From Oasisia sp. SBJ-2009 (Eukaryota > Annelida > Polychaeta > Sabellida > Siboglinidae): 64,000 bases of DNA. The position numbers were made by a program, and so were the translations under genes. A model generated the notes under the pieces. It was not told the origin of the DNA. It made no database searches and saw only the letters and a program-made list of their open reading frames with translations. The stretch lies in contig OZ024865.1 in assembly GCA_964017155.1 (NCBI GenBank), positions 40,836,700-40,900,699 on the forward strand, written 5' to 3'. Positions within the stretch are counted from its first letter, which is position 1. Each line of letters starts with the position of its first letter. This document shows positions 23,301 to 63,975 of the stretch, piece after piece.

Positions 23301-26300
23301 ATTAAAGATCAAACTCTACATGACTGTCATTAGACTGTACTTATGTATGGAGCAGAATGTTGGACAGTTACAAAGAAGGAGGAACAGATTCTCGAGAAAA
23401 CAGATGAGGATGTTGAGAAGAATTAAATGAGTAACAGTGAGAGACAAAGTAAAGAGTGTGGACATCAGAAAGGAGCTGGGAGTGAATAGCATACAAGAAA
23501 AAGAGAAGAAGAAGACATAAAACGCTAAATATGGATGAACGAATGCGTTCATTGAAAGAGTTTATATAGTTGGTGATACACATAAAACTGCGCTACATCT
23601 TGGTGGCAAGTTAAGTCAAATATTCTGATACTGTTATTGCATGCGACGGTAATGCTTTTCAAGATCAGATTTTCGAATTTGCACCAAAGACTTGAAGTGA
23701 ACATGGAGCACAGTACACTTGAAATAAAGAACAGACGTACCGATGCTAATGATATTGATGTCGTCCTTGTGCGCTGCAGTTGCTGCGGCAATGAGACGAC
23801 TTGTCGACCCGTCCGAACCATCCGTCATAATGATTCCGGTGAAGCGGTGACGAATTTTGTTAGCGAAGCGTTTGGTTGCTTTGAACATCTCGTGCATTCT
23901 AATGATTCCCTGGTATATGGCGGTTCCACCCCCTGCGCCCGGCAGCAGATCAATCTTACGCTTCAAGTCGGCCAAGTCAGTATAGTCACCGATCTCAACC
24001 TGAACATTACATGTATGACGATATTCGTTAGTGCAGCAAAACAGTGTCATGCTTACGTGGACTTACTAGATGGTTACCACAATGAACCATAGCGGTTTAA
24101 AGAAAACATTCCTCCAAAACCGAATAATTCTGAAATATACATCTTGCTATCAAATCACTAAAGCAACAACACGCAACTTCGGCGGTATGTCACAGAGTTA
24201 CAAGAGTTCACCCTTAAATATTTCATTTTTAACAGCCCAGAATATTTCCTCTTATAATAAATTTATGTATACACTAAAATCCATAGTAGATCTCTGTTCA
24301 GACGTGTTTACAGTATGATATTCGATAAAATAAATTATTCACGTAACATATTATAATAATAATACAAGTAGAATAGATACCTTAATATAAATACATAAAT
24401 AAATACGTACACATTGTTAATTATTTTACAGGTTTGAACTAGGACTAAAAATTACTTAAAAGTAATATTGATGTAAATTATATTACATATAAATGTATTA
24501 AAAATTTAGTCATTACAGATATAAACAACTGTAGAGCAGTTACTTAATAAGTAGTACGCGACTACAATAATACATCAGTAGTTTCAATTACAATTTTCAA
24601 ATAATAAATACTACAATTTTCAAATAATAAATACATGTGTGATATACCGACTAAGATAGAAAATGATGAAGGCTAAACTTTCAAAGCCGAGTTTAAAAGT
24701 AACGTGTTTTACGGCGAGATGTAAATGTGTTCATGCACTGTATCAGTCGAAGATCTTCCGGCGATGCATTCCATAAGGTCGGTCCTACACATGCTAAAGA
24801 CCGACGGCCCTAGACCCTATCTCTCAAGGTTGTGCCTCTTACCGCTGTCGATGCGACGTGGCTAAAAACGACGATCCCAATTCTAGAACGTGGGTCAAGA
24901 CCCGAAACGAGTTTTTTGCAGAATTCGAGAAGTTCGGTGTAATAGCTCCTCATGCTGCCCGACTTATCAATGACCAGGATGACGTCGGCTTCGCAACCTA
25001 TTGTCGCTGCAATACAAGAGTGCGGGGTAAGATAAAATAAGATAAATTTATTATGTGGCAACTTGGATTGTACATGTACATTCATACTAAAATCAACAAT
25101 TCCATACAATATCATATTAATGTCCAATGTTAGCATATCTTGTTAAAAATTAAAATCATCATTGGAAACCTACGTAATAAATTTAAAACAAATACACTGT
25201 ACATTAAAATATACTATACATAAACATTATAAAATAAATAAATACATTAATTAATAAAATCAAATTAATACACATGTCCATTACTAGCTGATCTGAAAAT
25301 TAAGGAATTTTTGTAGCGATTATGTTTTGCACTTGGGATAGCTAACTTGTTACACAACCTCAAGGCAAATAGCACATTAAATTCAGTTAATCGAAAACAG
25401 TTGGCAAAGTTTTATCTGGCATATGTATTTATAATTGTCCAATAACCACTACATCAGCGTTGTTTCATTTTGATTAACTTAATGATGACAAATTTAGATT
25501 ACAACTTTATGCATTTACGCTGAGAAGTAAACTAAGCTAGCACCATGGTATCCTTTCAATAATTCGTAAGCAATGGTTTATTTCTATTTTATTAATAAGT
25601 ACTTCTCGCATGTCAATAGGCGGGACAACATTCAGATTAAAATTATAATATACACATATATTACAACACTTTTTGGTTAAATGGTTACGTTAAAGTATTT
25701 TAATTACTGGAACTAGCCGTCAATGAAAAGTTTTCTTACCAGGTACTGGCACTGTAGATACAGACGACAACGTCAACACAACTGGAAGAAAGTAAGTGTT
25801 TAATGCATTTTGCAGTCGAAAGGTTTATCATTGTCTATATGACATTGGGGAATGGATCATGCAAATAAAAACCAATTGAATAACATTTATCCCTCACGGG
25901 AAACTCTTGTGTGATGTTTGAAATTTCGAAAGATAAAAATTATTAATAAATAAAGTACAGTAACAAAAGTACAGTAACACAAGTACAGTAAAACAGTTTC
26001 TAATAATTACTAATGATTAAATAAACTAGGGATACTAATTTATACATCACAATAATAATGTAAATATTTATTAGTACATAAATAATAACAGCTGTTCACA
26101 ATAAAACAAAGTCGTCAATCAACTCATCAAAGAAACTCTAGTGGAAGCAATAACAGCGGCGTTGGGGGAGGGAGGGCAAAAGTATGAATGGGAAGTGTCC
26201 AACAGCGTAAAGGTCAAAATTGCTTTCAAACACGAACAGTGAACAGACATGCGGGCACAAGGACGTTCGCACGCAGTAAGGAACGGATGTCTGACAGGTG

Positions 26301-26556
26301 CACTCGTTGGTATAGCCCGGTTATTTCGTTACTATAATAAGTACACTTACATCAACCCAGTAAACATTGCATGAAAACAATACACATATGCATCACACAT
26401 ACGCGCGCGCCCACCCACATATGCGCGCACACACGCCCCCATACATATGCAGACAGGTGCGTACAGTTGTAATGCTCTTGCACTTTTCATCCGCTGTGAT
26501 TTCCACAGAGAACTGTATTATTAGTTCTATTAAAACCACACACGCGCGTACTCACA

Positions 26557-26607
<51 letters not shown>

Positions 26608-26692
26608 ACACACGCACGCCAGCGCGCACACATCCAAACACACACCCAGTAGCGCGCACGCACGCACGCACGCACGCACGCACACACGCACG

Positions 26693-26732
<40 letters not shown>

Positions 26733-26925
26733 TAGATGTACATTGTAACGTCAAAAACATACTTTCAAACTGAATTCAAATCTAGTTCCCTGTCCTCTCA
26801 CAATCCACTGCCACTACTATGCCCTCCGACCTGCCATAATGTTGGTCCACAAAGCACACACAAAATCACTTAGGATACTTACCACAAAGTATTACTGCAC
26901 CGGTCATCCAGATGTGGTGCGTCAT
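14704..26925 (-). CDS. Pif: Pif97/BMSP-like shell matrix protein (complete)
   Basis: Secreted acidic-matrix organiser of the molluscan shell (family knowledge: Pif/BMSP bind chitin and calcium carbonate). Twelve minus-strand exons: 26925-26883, 25781-25740, 25006-24843, 23999-23741, 22311-22183, 21376-21116, 20731-20579, 19101-18932, 17497-17273, 16543-16444, 15670-15591, 14772-14704. All phases agree and the 1695 nt give 564 residues plus TAA. Order: hydrophobic signal peptide (about 1-25); VWA (about 31-200) with complete MIDAS (DKSGS at 42-46, Thr109, TDG at 142-144); CBM14/peritrophin-A domain with six Cys (about 225-284); a shorter Cys-rich chitin-binding-like segment (about 305-350); LamG/concanavalin-like domain (about 353-564). 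It ends right after LamG, so there is no Pif80-type acidic region. The start ATG is in exon 1, which ends in a consensus GTAAGT donor; the two short 5' exons are the least certain part. Convergent with the cysteine-rich gene and downstream of PITPNM on the same strand. Confidence 0.9.
16200..16300. repeat. AGAARC/CAGCAG-rich tract
   Basis: Low-complexity purine-rich DNA in the intron between the last LamG exons. Its end (16320-16415) shares TTTGGGCTGTTTGGAG and ACCTGAGAC with 27780-27815, so part belongs to a dispersed repeat. Confidence 0.6.
16885..17180 (+). pseudogene. LINE reverse-transcriptase C-terminal relic
   Basis: Decayed plus-strand reading with [34 protein letters not shown] and TTAKDRSW, typical of the C-terminus of an endonuclease/RT LINE (RTE-like). 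Internal stops are present. It lies in a Pif intron, antisense to the gene. Confidence 0.75.
17581..18170. other. Intron, nothing recognised
   Basis: AT-rich intron between Pif exons 8 and 9; no feature seen. Confidence 0.5.
18179..18701. mobile_element. MITE with GGCCCAGTTTCAC-type ends
   Basis: Left end GGCCCAGTTTCACGAAGC and right end, reverse-complemented, GGGGCCAGTTTCATAGCGG form imperfect terminal inverted repeats about 520 bp apart. No transposase reading frame lies inside. It sits in the intron between Pif exons 8 and 9. Confidence 0.7.
19141..19338. repeat. (TA)n with GTTATATATAAC palindromes
   Basis: (TA)n broken by several TAACATATA/TATATGTTA inverted units, giving hairpin potential, 40 bp upstream of the LamG exon 19101. 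Confidence 0.9.
19370..19668. mobile_element. Unclassified interspersed repeat (copy A)
   Basis: Same order of blocks as 50945-51250: GACTACAACA, CATGCATG, CTGCCAATTTG, CAGTTTCAAAACAAAA, GATTCTACC, TTCCTGTTACA. No coding frame recognised. Confidence 0.75.
19766..20279. repeat. (CAGACA)n hexanucleotide array, about 85 units
   Basis: Almost perfect for over 500 bp, followed by (GA)n at about 20300-20350. It lies in the intron between the second chitin-binding exon and the first LamG exon and is not coding. Confidence 0.98.
20579..21376 (-). other. Pif: Chitin-binding exons of the Pif-like gene
   Basis: Exon 21376-21116 carries a six-cysteine CBM14 (peritrophin-A) domain starting at DECFRTS and ending at TGDC, followed by a Thr/Ala/Pro-rich linker. 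Exon 20731-20579 carries a second, shorter segment with PPCPYR...HCPKGQEF...HCTC, with fewer cysteines than a full CBM14 domain. This resembles the weaker second chitin-binding repeat of Pif proteins (family knowledge). Both exons are phase 1-1. Confidence 0.85.
20760..21110. other. Intron, nothing recognised
   Basis: Short intron between the two chitin-binding exons of the Pif-like gene. Confidence 0.5.
21380..22088. other. Intron, nothing recognised
   Basis: Intron between Pif exons 5 and 6. The only repeat seen is a short direct duplication of CTACCACTTATTCAACGTTA near 21840-21890. Confidence 0.5.
22742..23660 (-). pseudogene. Duplicated Pif exon-5 end and intron segments
   Basis: About 22893-23040 resembles 22089-22225: the end of exon 5, its GCGGGTAAAT donor and the following intron. 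It has many substitutions and lacks the exon's 5' half and acceptor. Adjacent intron blocks (AAAGGCTAAATATGGATGAA to GCAAGTTAAGTAAAATATTC) occur at about 22742, 23042 and 23510, so the locus holds about three diverged segmental copies. Confidence 0.8.
23265..23520 (+). pseudogene. LINE reverse-transcriptase relic
   Basis: Plus-strand pieces [29 protein letters not shown] and [18 protein letters not shown] are typical of an RTE-like endonuclease/RT LINE. The reading is frameshifted and contains stops. It sits between the segmental duplicates in the Pif intron. Confidence 0.8.
24605..24830 (-). pseudogene. LINE reverse-transcriptase C-terminal relic
   Basis: Minus-strand reading contains [17 protein letters not shown], followed by an [12 protein letters not shown] end typical of CR1/L2-type RT C-termini. 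Its 5' edge lies within a few tens of bases of the donor of Pif exon 3 (24842). Confidence 0.65.
25030..25730. other. AT-rich intron, possible retroelement tail
   Basis: On the minus strand it ends in TTATCTTATCTTA-type repeats just upstream of the acceptor of Pif exon 3, resembling a non-LTR 3' tail. The body could not be identified. Confidence 0.35.
26370..26735. repeat. (CA)n / (GCAC)n arrays
   Basis: Compound microsatellites in Pif intron 1. Confidence 0.95.
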
Positions 26926-27099
26926 GATGCACCTGATAATTATAACACGGGTATGTACAAGGCGGCTACACAGGCATATTATTATTATTATTATCATAAC
27001 CATCATTTCCAAAGCGACGTATCTCCGAGATCGGCCTGTCCAAACATTATAAAATCACATGGAATCATAACAACATATGTAGTTAAGGTATATGTAAAT

Positions 27100-28500
27100 G
27101 TGGTATTATATTAATATTAAAATATTAAAATATTATGCAATTAGTAATTAAGATGTATGTTTGTATCATATTAATACAATACTTATATTATGGTAAAAAG
27201 GTAATAATTATGGTAAAAAGTAAAACATTAGAATTATTTAGAATTATATATTTTGTTTACAAATAATAACAATAAATAAAAATAATAAATGTAATTAATA
27301 AAATAACCACACGTAACTTGCAACACGACACAACACAACACAGCATATGTTTATTGGGCACCTAAGTTTCAATTGTTTCCGTGCATGAGTTGTTCTTCTG
27401 AAAGTTTATTCTCACACGAACACGATGCGTATTATTATATATTTTATACCAATGCGTCGATTCTGACGAAAGACCAGCGGTTTTGAAGGTTCACAAACAT
27501 ACGTAACTCTCCCGGAATAAATATTACGCCATTACATAAAGGTTATATAGAATTAAGCTTTACACAATACCCGGTAATCTCTACTAGAAAACGTTTCGAA
27601 ACGTAGGCAATTTCGTTCACCCCACATGTGCCTGTGTTTTTCGGAAGAGACACTAAAAGCCGGTGGTCCATTCCATATGGTGCCCATGCCAGGGATGCAC
27701 AATATCCCACGCAGCGGGTAAATGTATAACCCGTGGTGGACTCACTAATTCTAGAGAAGGACAACTCCTGCATTAGCCTAAGTTTGGGCTGTTTGGAGGA
27801 AACCACCTGAGACCAGAGACTCAATTCTGACCTATCAAACAAGTATGACTAGTCACTCAAAGACACGAATGTTTTTTAACCTAGACATAAATGTACTTTG
27901 AATTAAGATGTTAAATGACAAACCAGGAGGTATCACAACAATGTACTTACCAAGTATCTGTTTTCACGATAGGGTATGTCTTTCAGGGAGGTTGGATGGT
28001 CTCGTCCGCCACAAGCTGTCGTCCAGGGATGTTTGGTTGTTCTGCCTCTCCCCCAGTGCGGTTTTGTCTCTGATGGCGAACTGGGAACCCGCTTCTGTTT
28101 TAGCCTATCAGACAGCCTATAATGGGCGTGGAGTTTCAGCCACGTGACGTTGCCACCATATCGGTATTGCGCAATATTGGCGACTACCTTGTGCTTCTGT
28201 TACTACCACGTTCGCTGCTTAGAAACACATTACGCAATAGTCGTAACATTAGAATCTAGGTCCAGAATGTGAAGATTGCTCTATAAGTCATGTCGGGGGT
28301 AGGCGCACCTAAATGTTACAAGTTGACATCCGTGCCAGGGTTAATTACGAACTTTGTCGATGACGTACACCAGCCTGGATGATACCTTCTAATTTCGGCT
28401 GATTGCATTTGCTTCGTGTCTGCTGAATATTCCATTCGGACTTTGCGCCCACTGACGCCCAGCATTTACGGGTGTCACACCCCGATTTGACATTTCACAG
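27100..28500. other. Region upstream of Pif
   Basis: 27560-27840 is a dispersed repeat (shares a 16-bp block with 16370-16400). No promoter element could be assigned with confidence and no gene is seen. Confidence 0.4.
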
Positions 28501-28519
28501 ATGACTCAGCCGGCTAAGT

Positions 28520-29060
28520 GAATGCCACCAGGAAGTGCAGCAGTGTTACTATTAAACTTCATTATTTTTCCTCACTGTTTAACCAAATACAGTGCATATC
28601 AGAGAGACTTATCTTCTACCAATGTAAGAACACTACACCACTTTGTGCCGTCCAATTCTACAGACTACACAGAAGCTCTAGAAGTATGCAGTGACATTGT
28701 TTTGTCTGCCATTCATAACTTTGACTGTTTTAGTCATAAGACGAAACGTGCTATATGTAAATTCTGCAGACTTGCGAAAAATGAAGTGCAGAATGCAGCG
28801 TAGCCAGAACAAGATAGTTCGTTTTATTGTTAACATGCTTCACCGAGGTTCAATGTCGGAGCTAATGAATTTGAGACCGTTGGTTTACTCCCAATAGACT
28901 ACAGAGTAGAACAATTAAAACTGGGTCACATGTTCAATATTATGAATGTACAGACACCAGAATATTTATGAACAACTGTGAATTGGTACACCATGGATAC
29001 CCCACAAGAGCCAGCACCTTGGCATGTATTATTCCAGGAGTGAAAGGTTTTGGGCAAACT
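28520..29060 (+). pseudogene. LINE reverse-transcriptase relic
   Basis: Across frames: RSQNKIVRFIVNMLHRGSM, a LRPLV block, LGHMFNIMN and the block CELVHHGYPTRASTLA. These are typical C-terminal RT segments of a non-LTR element. Several frameshifts and stops. Confidence 0.8.
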
Positions 29061-29325
29061 TCCGTGAAAGTGAGCGAAGTCGAACTATAAACTAATAGCA
29101 GTTGACGTCACCACTCGCTGCTGCGTCAGCCGTCGGAACTGCGCAAATACCTTCTCCAATTGACGACGGATACACGACTGGCGGGAATCCCAACAATATA
29201 ATAATCAATTCGGCTTTTAAACATTGTTTAGCAGCATGTGGCTGAAATCACCGAGGGTTACAACCACACTCCTCGTGACCGAATTCATTGGTTTGGGTTA
29301 AAAGAAGAGTTTTTTTAATGAGCCA
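29060..29325. mobile_element. Unclassified interspersed repeat (copy A)
   Basis: Shares GTGAGCG, TAGCA(G)TTGAC, TGTCAGCCGT, ATACACGACT and TATGGCTGAAATCA-like blocks with 45860-46225. No coding potential. Confidence 0.6.
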
Positions 29326-29469
29326 TGGTACTGCCGTAATCACCCGCAGTGCCCGCTGGCGCGCGACGATTTAACAAGAACAAGACTGCCACCTAGAACA
29401 TCAACTCTAGATGGCAGGTGGACAACGAAGCCCTTTGGCTTATCGAGAGTCCAACCTATCTATCTAAGT

Positions 29470-29960
29470 ATATCCTGCCCGTCTTAGGTATATGTCGATT
29501 TTATTTTTAAACATAAAAATTATTAACACTACTAGCAACTATACAATCAGCTGATAATCTGTTCCATTCGTTTACTATTCTTTGTGTAAATGAAAATTTT
29601 CTAATATCTAGTCTACACTGTTTCTTTGCTAATGTAACTCCATGTCCTCTAGTTGTTCTGTCTTCCTTGACTGTGAAAAAAATATTTCTGTCAATATTTT
29701 CATACCCATTCAATATTTTAAAAACCTTAATCTGATCTCCTCTCAATCTTCTGGTTTCTAGTGTTGTTAGACCACATTCTTTTACACGCATTTCATAATT
29801 AATATTCCTGAGTTTTTGTATCATTTTTGTTGCTCTCCTTTGTACTCTTTCTAGCATATCAATATCCTTCTTGCGATATGTATACAATATTCTAAATAAG
29901 GCCTAACTATTGTTTTATACAGCGGTATTAATATTATTACATCGACTTGCAATCAGCGGC
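29470..29960 (-). pseudogene. LINE reverse-transcriptase C-terminal fragment
   Basis: Open for 126 codons: LERVQRRATKMIQKLRN, KECGLTTLETRRLRGDQI, FKILNGYENIDRNIF and a FSFTQRIVNEWNRLS block. This is a typical non-LTR (CR1/Jockey-like) RT C-terminus. It is among the best preserved LINE copies in the window but lacks the rest of the RT and endonuclease. Confidence 0.88.
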
Positions 29961-30447
29961 GCGCGTCGTCCTGCCGTTACGTCGCCGTGGCCAGTAGAGC
30001 ATGACGGTGGTACGGGGAGAACATGACTGTCTACACGTGGCAGCTACACTGTTGACTTGGATGCACGGCGGCGTGCACGCTAACAGTCCACGTCATCCCG
30101 CAGACCGAGTAACCACTTATGTTCCGTACCGCCGTCTTTAACATAATGGACATTATGCGCAGACAATGGGGAGTGGGTATCTGCCCCCTGGAATACGGTT
30201 GGGGTAAAAGACTCATGGTTTTGACCGCGCGAGCCTCAGTAATCAGAAGTCACGACGAGATGGGTGACATTTACATCAAGCAGTCCCTACCATGAAAACA
30301 GCTTCACCAGGGATACCGTTTTCCTGGCATCTACTGCCAAATCATCCTGCCAAAATCTGAGCAGCGCGTCACATGACATGTATGATAAAGATCCACGGGG
30401 TAGACTGAAATGTGTCCAATAAATCTCCTCCAAAGGAAGCTATAATT

Positions 30448-30781
30448 CAAGCAAACAACGACCCGTGATTTCACATGTTCTGTAAGTGAATTCACAATTT
30501 CAACTGGCTCAATTCACATGAATTCACCGGATTTTGTGTGAACAAATTTGGTGGGTCTACACGTGTTTCCAGTGAAATTACGAGATTTTTCACGTGATGA
30601 TACGTGCCAGTGAAATCGTACCAGTTCTGACCCAGTAAGCCTCGTGGCGAACTCGTGACAACAGACAGAACACGTGTATTCACGTGAATACACATGAAAA
30701 CGCGTAATGGTGGAGCTGTACCAATTATGAACCAGTATCACATGTGCCAACTGGTTCAGAAATGGTTGCTTGTTTGCTGGG
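30448..30781. mobile_element. MITE with CCCAGCAAACAA ends, copy 1
   Basis: Right end TGTTTGCTGGG; left end degraded to CAAGCAAACAACG. The body is rich in CACGTG and TTCACGTGAA palindromes. About 330 bp, closely similar to 49483-49815. Confidence 0.85.
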
Positions 30782-30966
30782 TTGTTACAATAGGGTAGCC
30801 TCGATTACCCAGACTCCGTGATATTTGTGCGCCGTGTCTAGTTCAATCATGACAACATTTAAATAATTTCTAGTCTAACTTGTCTCACCGTCAACAAACT
30901 GTCAGCATTACTATGGTCTGAGTTGGAGAAAATTAACAAATAATGAGAATACTTTGTCGCTTACAT

Positions 30967-30972
30967 TTTATT
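30967..30972 (-). promoter_or_regulatory. Candidate distal poly(A) signal of PITPNM
   Basis: Reverse-strand AATAAA in a non-repetitive stretch about 3.5 kb past the stop codon. It would imply a long 3' UTR spanning 30.97-34.45 kb. Offered only as a candidate. Confidence 0.2.
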
Positions 30973-30999
30973 TGAAACAACAAACACAAACTTCCATGG

Positions 31000-32413
31000 A
31001 GCGCATCATGACAGTACAGTGCTCATAAATTCAAAATATCAAAGTAGTGCTAAAAGAAATATCAGAAGAAATGGTTACACTTTCTCAAAACATACTGGAA
31101 ATAAAAATAAACATCACAAAATCATGAATAATAATGCACATATTCTATGTATAGCAGCACATAATCTGTGGTATCAGGTCACAACAGAAGACTCACCACA
31201 CATTATTCAGTGTCTGTTACAATTTATACACACATTCATCGGATCTAGGTTACCCAATTACATCAAAAGACAGTGTACAATGAACCATCAGTGCGGTTTG
31301 TGTTTAGTTCAATCCAGTAGTAATACTTACATCAATAGGCAGTCGAGCAATATCAACGATAGAGGCCAGCCTCAAATCTATATAACCCAGGGTCAGATAA
31401 AACAACATCTGTATGCGTGCAACGTCTCAGCATGTGCGTATAACTCAGACACGTGACCATCTTCCCAACCAACGAAATAACCTAAACCTGAATGTCCACA
31501 GTTATTTTACATGCCCTTACATAATAAACAACGTAACAGTTATCAGCAAAACAATAAGACACCTCTCTGTAGTCAATGGGTAAGATTATCTAAACACAGC
31601 CTTAACAATATCTTATGCTCCTTTGTTTCATAATTTTATACATACGATTGGTACAGTTTTGTGAAAAGGAAAGCTAGTCATCGTTCTAGTGGTTGAAGCT
31701 TCACAGAAGCTAACGATATTACAGTCAGGCCAAGTGGATTTCTATTGGCTTTACGTCATTGCACAACGTTTCTATACCAGGCATTATACAGGCCCCTGTA
31801 TGGGGTGACAGCTACAACGGTTTCAGTAACGTAATAATAGTTATTTCTGTACAATATCTAACGTGGACAACAGCAGCTATACATGAGCTACGCTGACACA
31901 TGACATAGAGAAGCAGTGGTGAAAACAAACACCATTTACAATGCCACTCCTTCCCAGTACTTCCGACGGTTATACAAAATAGACTTTCAAATACATAACA
32001 ACGATACTATGTATGTAGCAGATGCTAGAAGTTACGCGTGTGCAAGGTTTGACAATAATGAATACAATCCAAGAAATGTGGCAGCTGCCTGATTCCGTCT
32101 TTAAAAGGCTCAACGTTTCAGTACCAAGACAAACGATAATTATTAACATTAGTGTTAGCAGTGCTATTTTCTGTGTACAATTGATTTACGCCAACTAAGA
32201 GAGATTTTTTTACAATTAAGCCACAAACATAATAGAAGTACATATATATATATATTCACATATATATATATATACATTATATATATACATTATATATATA
32301 CATTATATATATATATATTTATATATACATTATACACACACATACATATATATATATACATATATATTACACATATATATATATATATAATATACACATA
32401 TATGTATATATGC

Positions 32414-32450
<37 letters not shown>

Positions 32451-33930
32451 CAGTGTATATACATGTATCTACATACATATTACCAAATATTATGACATCA
32501 TATCTCTGGAACAGCGACAATGGTCAGTCATACAGCAGGTTTGCCTGGCCATTTAAGTCAATAGTTTCAATAATTTGCAGCAATGTTCTGAAGAAGATAT
32601 GCAAGTTGAATACTGTTTTGGTTGTCGATAGTATGTTGTGTCATTTTGCAGGTAATGCAGGAGAGGAAAGCATTATTATGTAGACTGATACCAACTGGAG
32701 TGGAAGTGTCTTTGGATTTACTCAGTTTGCGGAATGTTGTAGTTGCTAAGAAGATATTACGATATGAAGAAAACTGCTAAATGGACCTTGAATTAGTTTT
32801 ACATGTGGCTATAATACAAATGATGACAGTAATGTATTGTACTGTACAATACACATTTAGGAGAAAAGGAACAACAACTATCCTAATATCGAAATGTAGC
32901 TGTTTGGACCTACAACTGATACTGAAATGACACCATAGAGCATTCAATGAATCACATTATCTAATCATCCAGCCAATGTATGAACTATGTTAGACACCAC
33001 AGAAAAACATTCAGCCAAGTTAGCTGTTTTCCATGTAAACAGCAGCGAATATAATAACCACCTGATGGGGATCAAACAATGAAACCAGAAAGTGCTGGGA
33101 TTTATCAGCATGGTAACAAAACATTATTTCATGTTATGAACAACATTGATAACATAGCAAGAATTCACAACAGGAGACTGATTGAATGTAGACCACGTTT
33201 GTGGATTTCATTTTATCACCTTGTCTAGGAGTTGAGAGAAAGTCCAAAATTAAGATTGCATGGCAGTGTAAAGAATGCTCTTAAATTGGCAGGAACGAAT
33301 GGCTAAGAGTGGGCGAACGCGATGGGTAAGTATCATACATATATACAGAACGATCGATACTGAGGGCTGAGCTGGAGTTTTAGCACCAGTCACTGCGGTG
33401 CTGTCTCAGATCCTGACATCAGAAAACAGGCGTTTGAAGTGTGCTGCTGAAGATTATTTTAGTGATGTTCAACATTTGTTCAGCTGTCAGAACAGTTTTG
33501 CCACCAGCCTTTGTGGGCTGACAAAACCCACTTTTACTATCCGGAAAACGTTAAAGCGCATGGAAAATATACCACAGCCTTACATATTTTGCGGGTTAAT
33601 CCCTCCTATTCCCACAAAGCACGTTTACACCACAGAAATATTGAAAACTCAATCCAAAGAATCCAATTCCAATGGCTGTGATAAGGAAATCCCGATTGAC
33701 AGAGAAACCAGAAACTATACGATACTGGAAAAAGAGATTAGAATGACAAAACTCAAGATGAAGGCAGTGTCATGATATCCCAAATTGACAGAGCATGGGA
33801 TAAAACTGTAGAGGGTCAGTATAGTGGGGCAATAATCGTCAAGAGGGCAGAACAGTCAAATGTTTACAATGGAAATAATCCACCTGATTCAAGACCCACA
33901 TGCAACTTTCCAGACAGCCAGAGAAGCATA
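31000..33930. other. Probable PITPNM 3' flank / 3' UTR
   Basis: Largely single-copy sequence, with a TA/TATACA-rich tract at 32235-32455. No protein-coding gene is recognised on either strand; short frames here lack any family resemblance. Confidence 0.4.
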
Positions 33931-33932
33931 AT

Positions 33933-34420
33933 CATGCCAGAAGAACACATGTGATCACTGCAGGAATCGTGCCAGAAGAACACATGTGATCACTGCAGGA
34001 ATCGTGCAAGAAGAACACATGTGATCACTGCAGGAATCGTGCCAGAAGAACACATGTGATCACTGCAGGAATCGTGCCAGAAGAACACATGTGATCACTG
34101 CAGGAATCGTGCCAGAAGAACACATGTGATCACTGCAGGAATCGTGCCAGAAGAACACATGTGATCACTGCAGGAATCGTGCAAGAAGAACACATGTGAT
34201 CACTGCAGGAATCGTGCCAGAAGAACACATGTGATCACTGCAGGAATCGTGCCAGAAGAACACATGTGATCACTGCAGGAATCGTGCCAGAAGAACACAT
34301 GTGATCACTGCAGGAATCGTGCCAGAAGAACACATGTGATCACTGCAGGAATCGTGCCAGAAGAACACATGTGATCACAGCAGGAATCATGCCAGAAGAA
34401 CACATGTGATCACTGCAGGA
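33933..34420. repeat. 35-bp minisatellite, about 14 copies
   Basis: Unit AGAAGAACACATGTGATCAC plus 15 bp, nearly identical between copies, ending 32 bp downstream (in the gene's direction) of the PITPNM stop codon. It contains the palindromic CACATGTG and TGATCA. Confidence 0.97.
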
Positions 34421-34452
34421 AGCTGCAATGCAGAAGACAGAAGACATCAGCC

Positions 34453-63422
<28,970 letters not shown>

Positions 63423-63425
63423 CTG

Positions 63426-63975
63426 CAAACACATCAAACACATCATTAAATACATCAAACACATCAAACACTAAACACATCAACACATTAAATACATCAA
63501 CACATTAAATACATCAAACACACCAAACACAACTAACACCAAACACATTAAATACATTAAACACAACTAACACCAAACACATTAAATACATCATTAAATA
63601 CATCAAACACAACTAACACCAAACACATCAAACACATCATTAAATACATCAAACACATCAAACATGTCAACACATTAAATGCATCAAACACATCAAACAC
63701 TAAACACATCAACACATTAAATACATCAACACATTAAATACATCAAACACACCAAACACAACTAACACCAAACACATTAAATACATCAAACACAACTAAC
63801 ACCAAACACATTAAATACATCAAACACAACAAACACCAAACACATTAAATACACCAAACACAACAAACACATTAAATACATCAAACACAACAAACACCAA
63901 ACATATCAACACATTAAATACATCAACCATACCAAACAAATATGTCAAAAACATCAAACAAATTAAACACGTAAA
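63426..63975. repeat. ACATCAA/ACATTAAAT satellite
   Basis: Mixed short units (CATCAAACA, CACATTAAATA, AACTAACACCAAA) filling the right edge, starting at the acceptor of exon 63422. The N-terminal PITPNM exon was looked for and is not here. Confidence 0.9.

Larger units (their letters stand above)
22183..25006 (-). other. Pif: VWA-domain exons of the Pif-like gene
   Basis: Exons 25006-24843, 23999-23741 and 22311-22183 encode the VWA fold. Visible are the beta-strand [11 protein letters not shown], the helix [12 protein letters not shown], strand RIGIVVFS, the GGGT loop, [12 protein letters not shown] and strand INIISIG. All five MIDAS positions are present, so metal-dependent ligand binding is plausible. 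The central exon starts in phase 0 and the flanking junctions read without gaps. Confidence 0.9.

Noticed and set aside
27543..27842. 99-codon minus-strand frame upstream of Pif
   Set aside because: Part of a dispersed repeat that also occurs near 16320-16415; no protein family match seen.
33398..33954. 125- and 60-codon plus-strand frames as a possible small gene
   Set aside because: No recognisable domain, no splice or codon evidence, and they lie antisense in the probable PITPNM 3' UTR.
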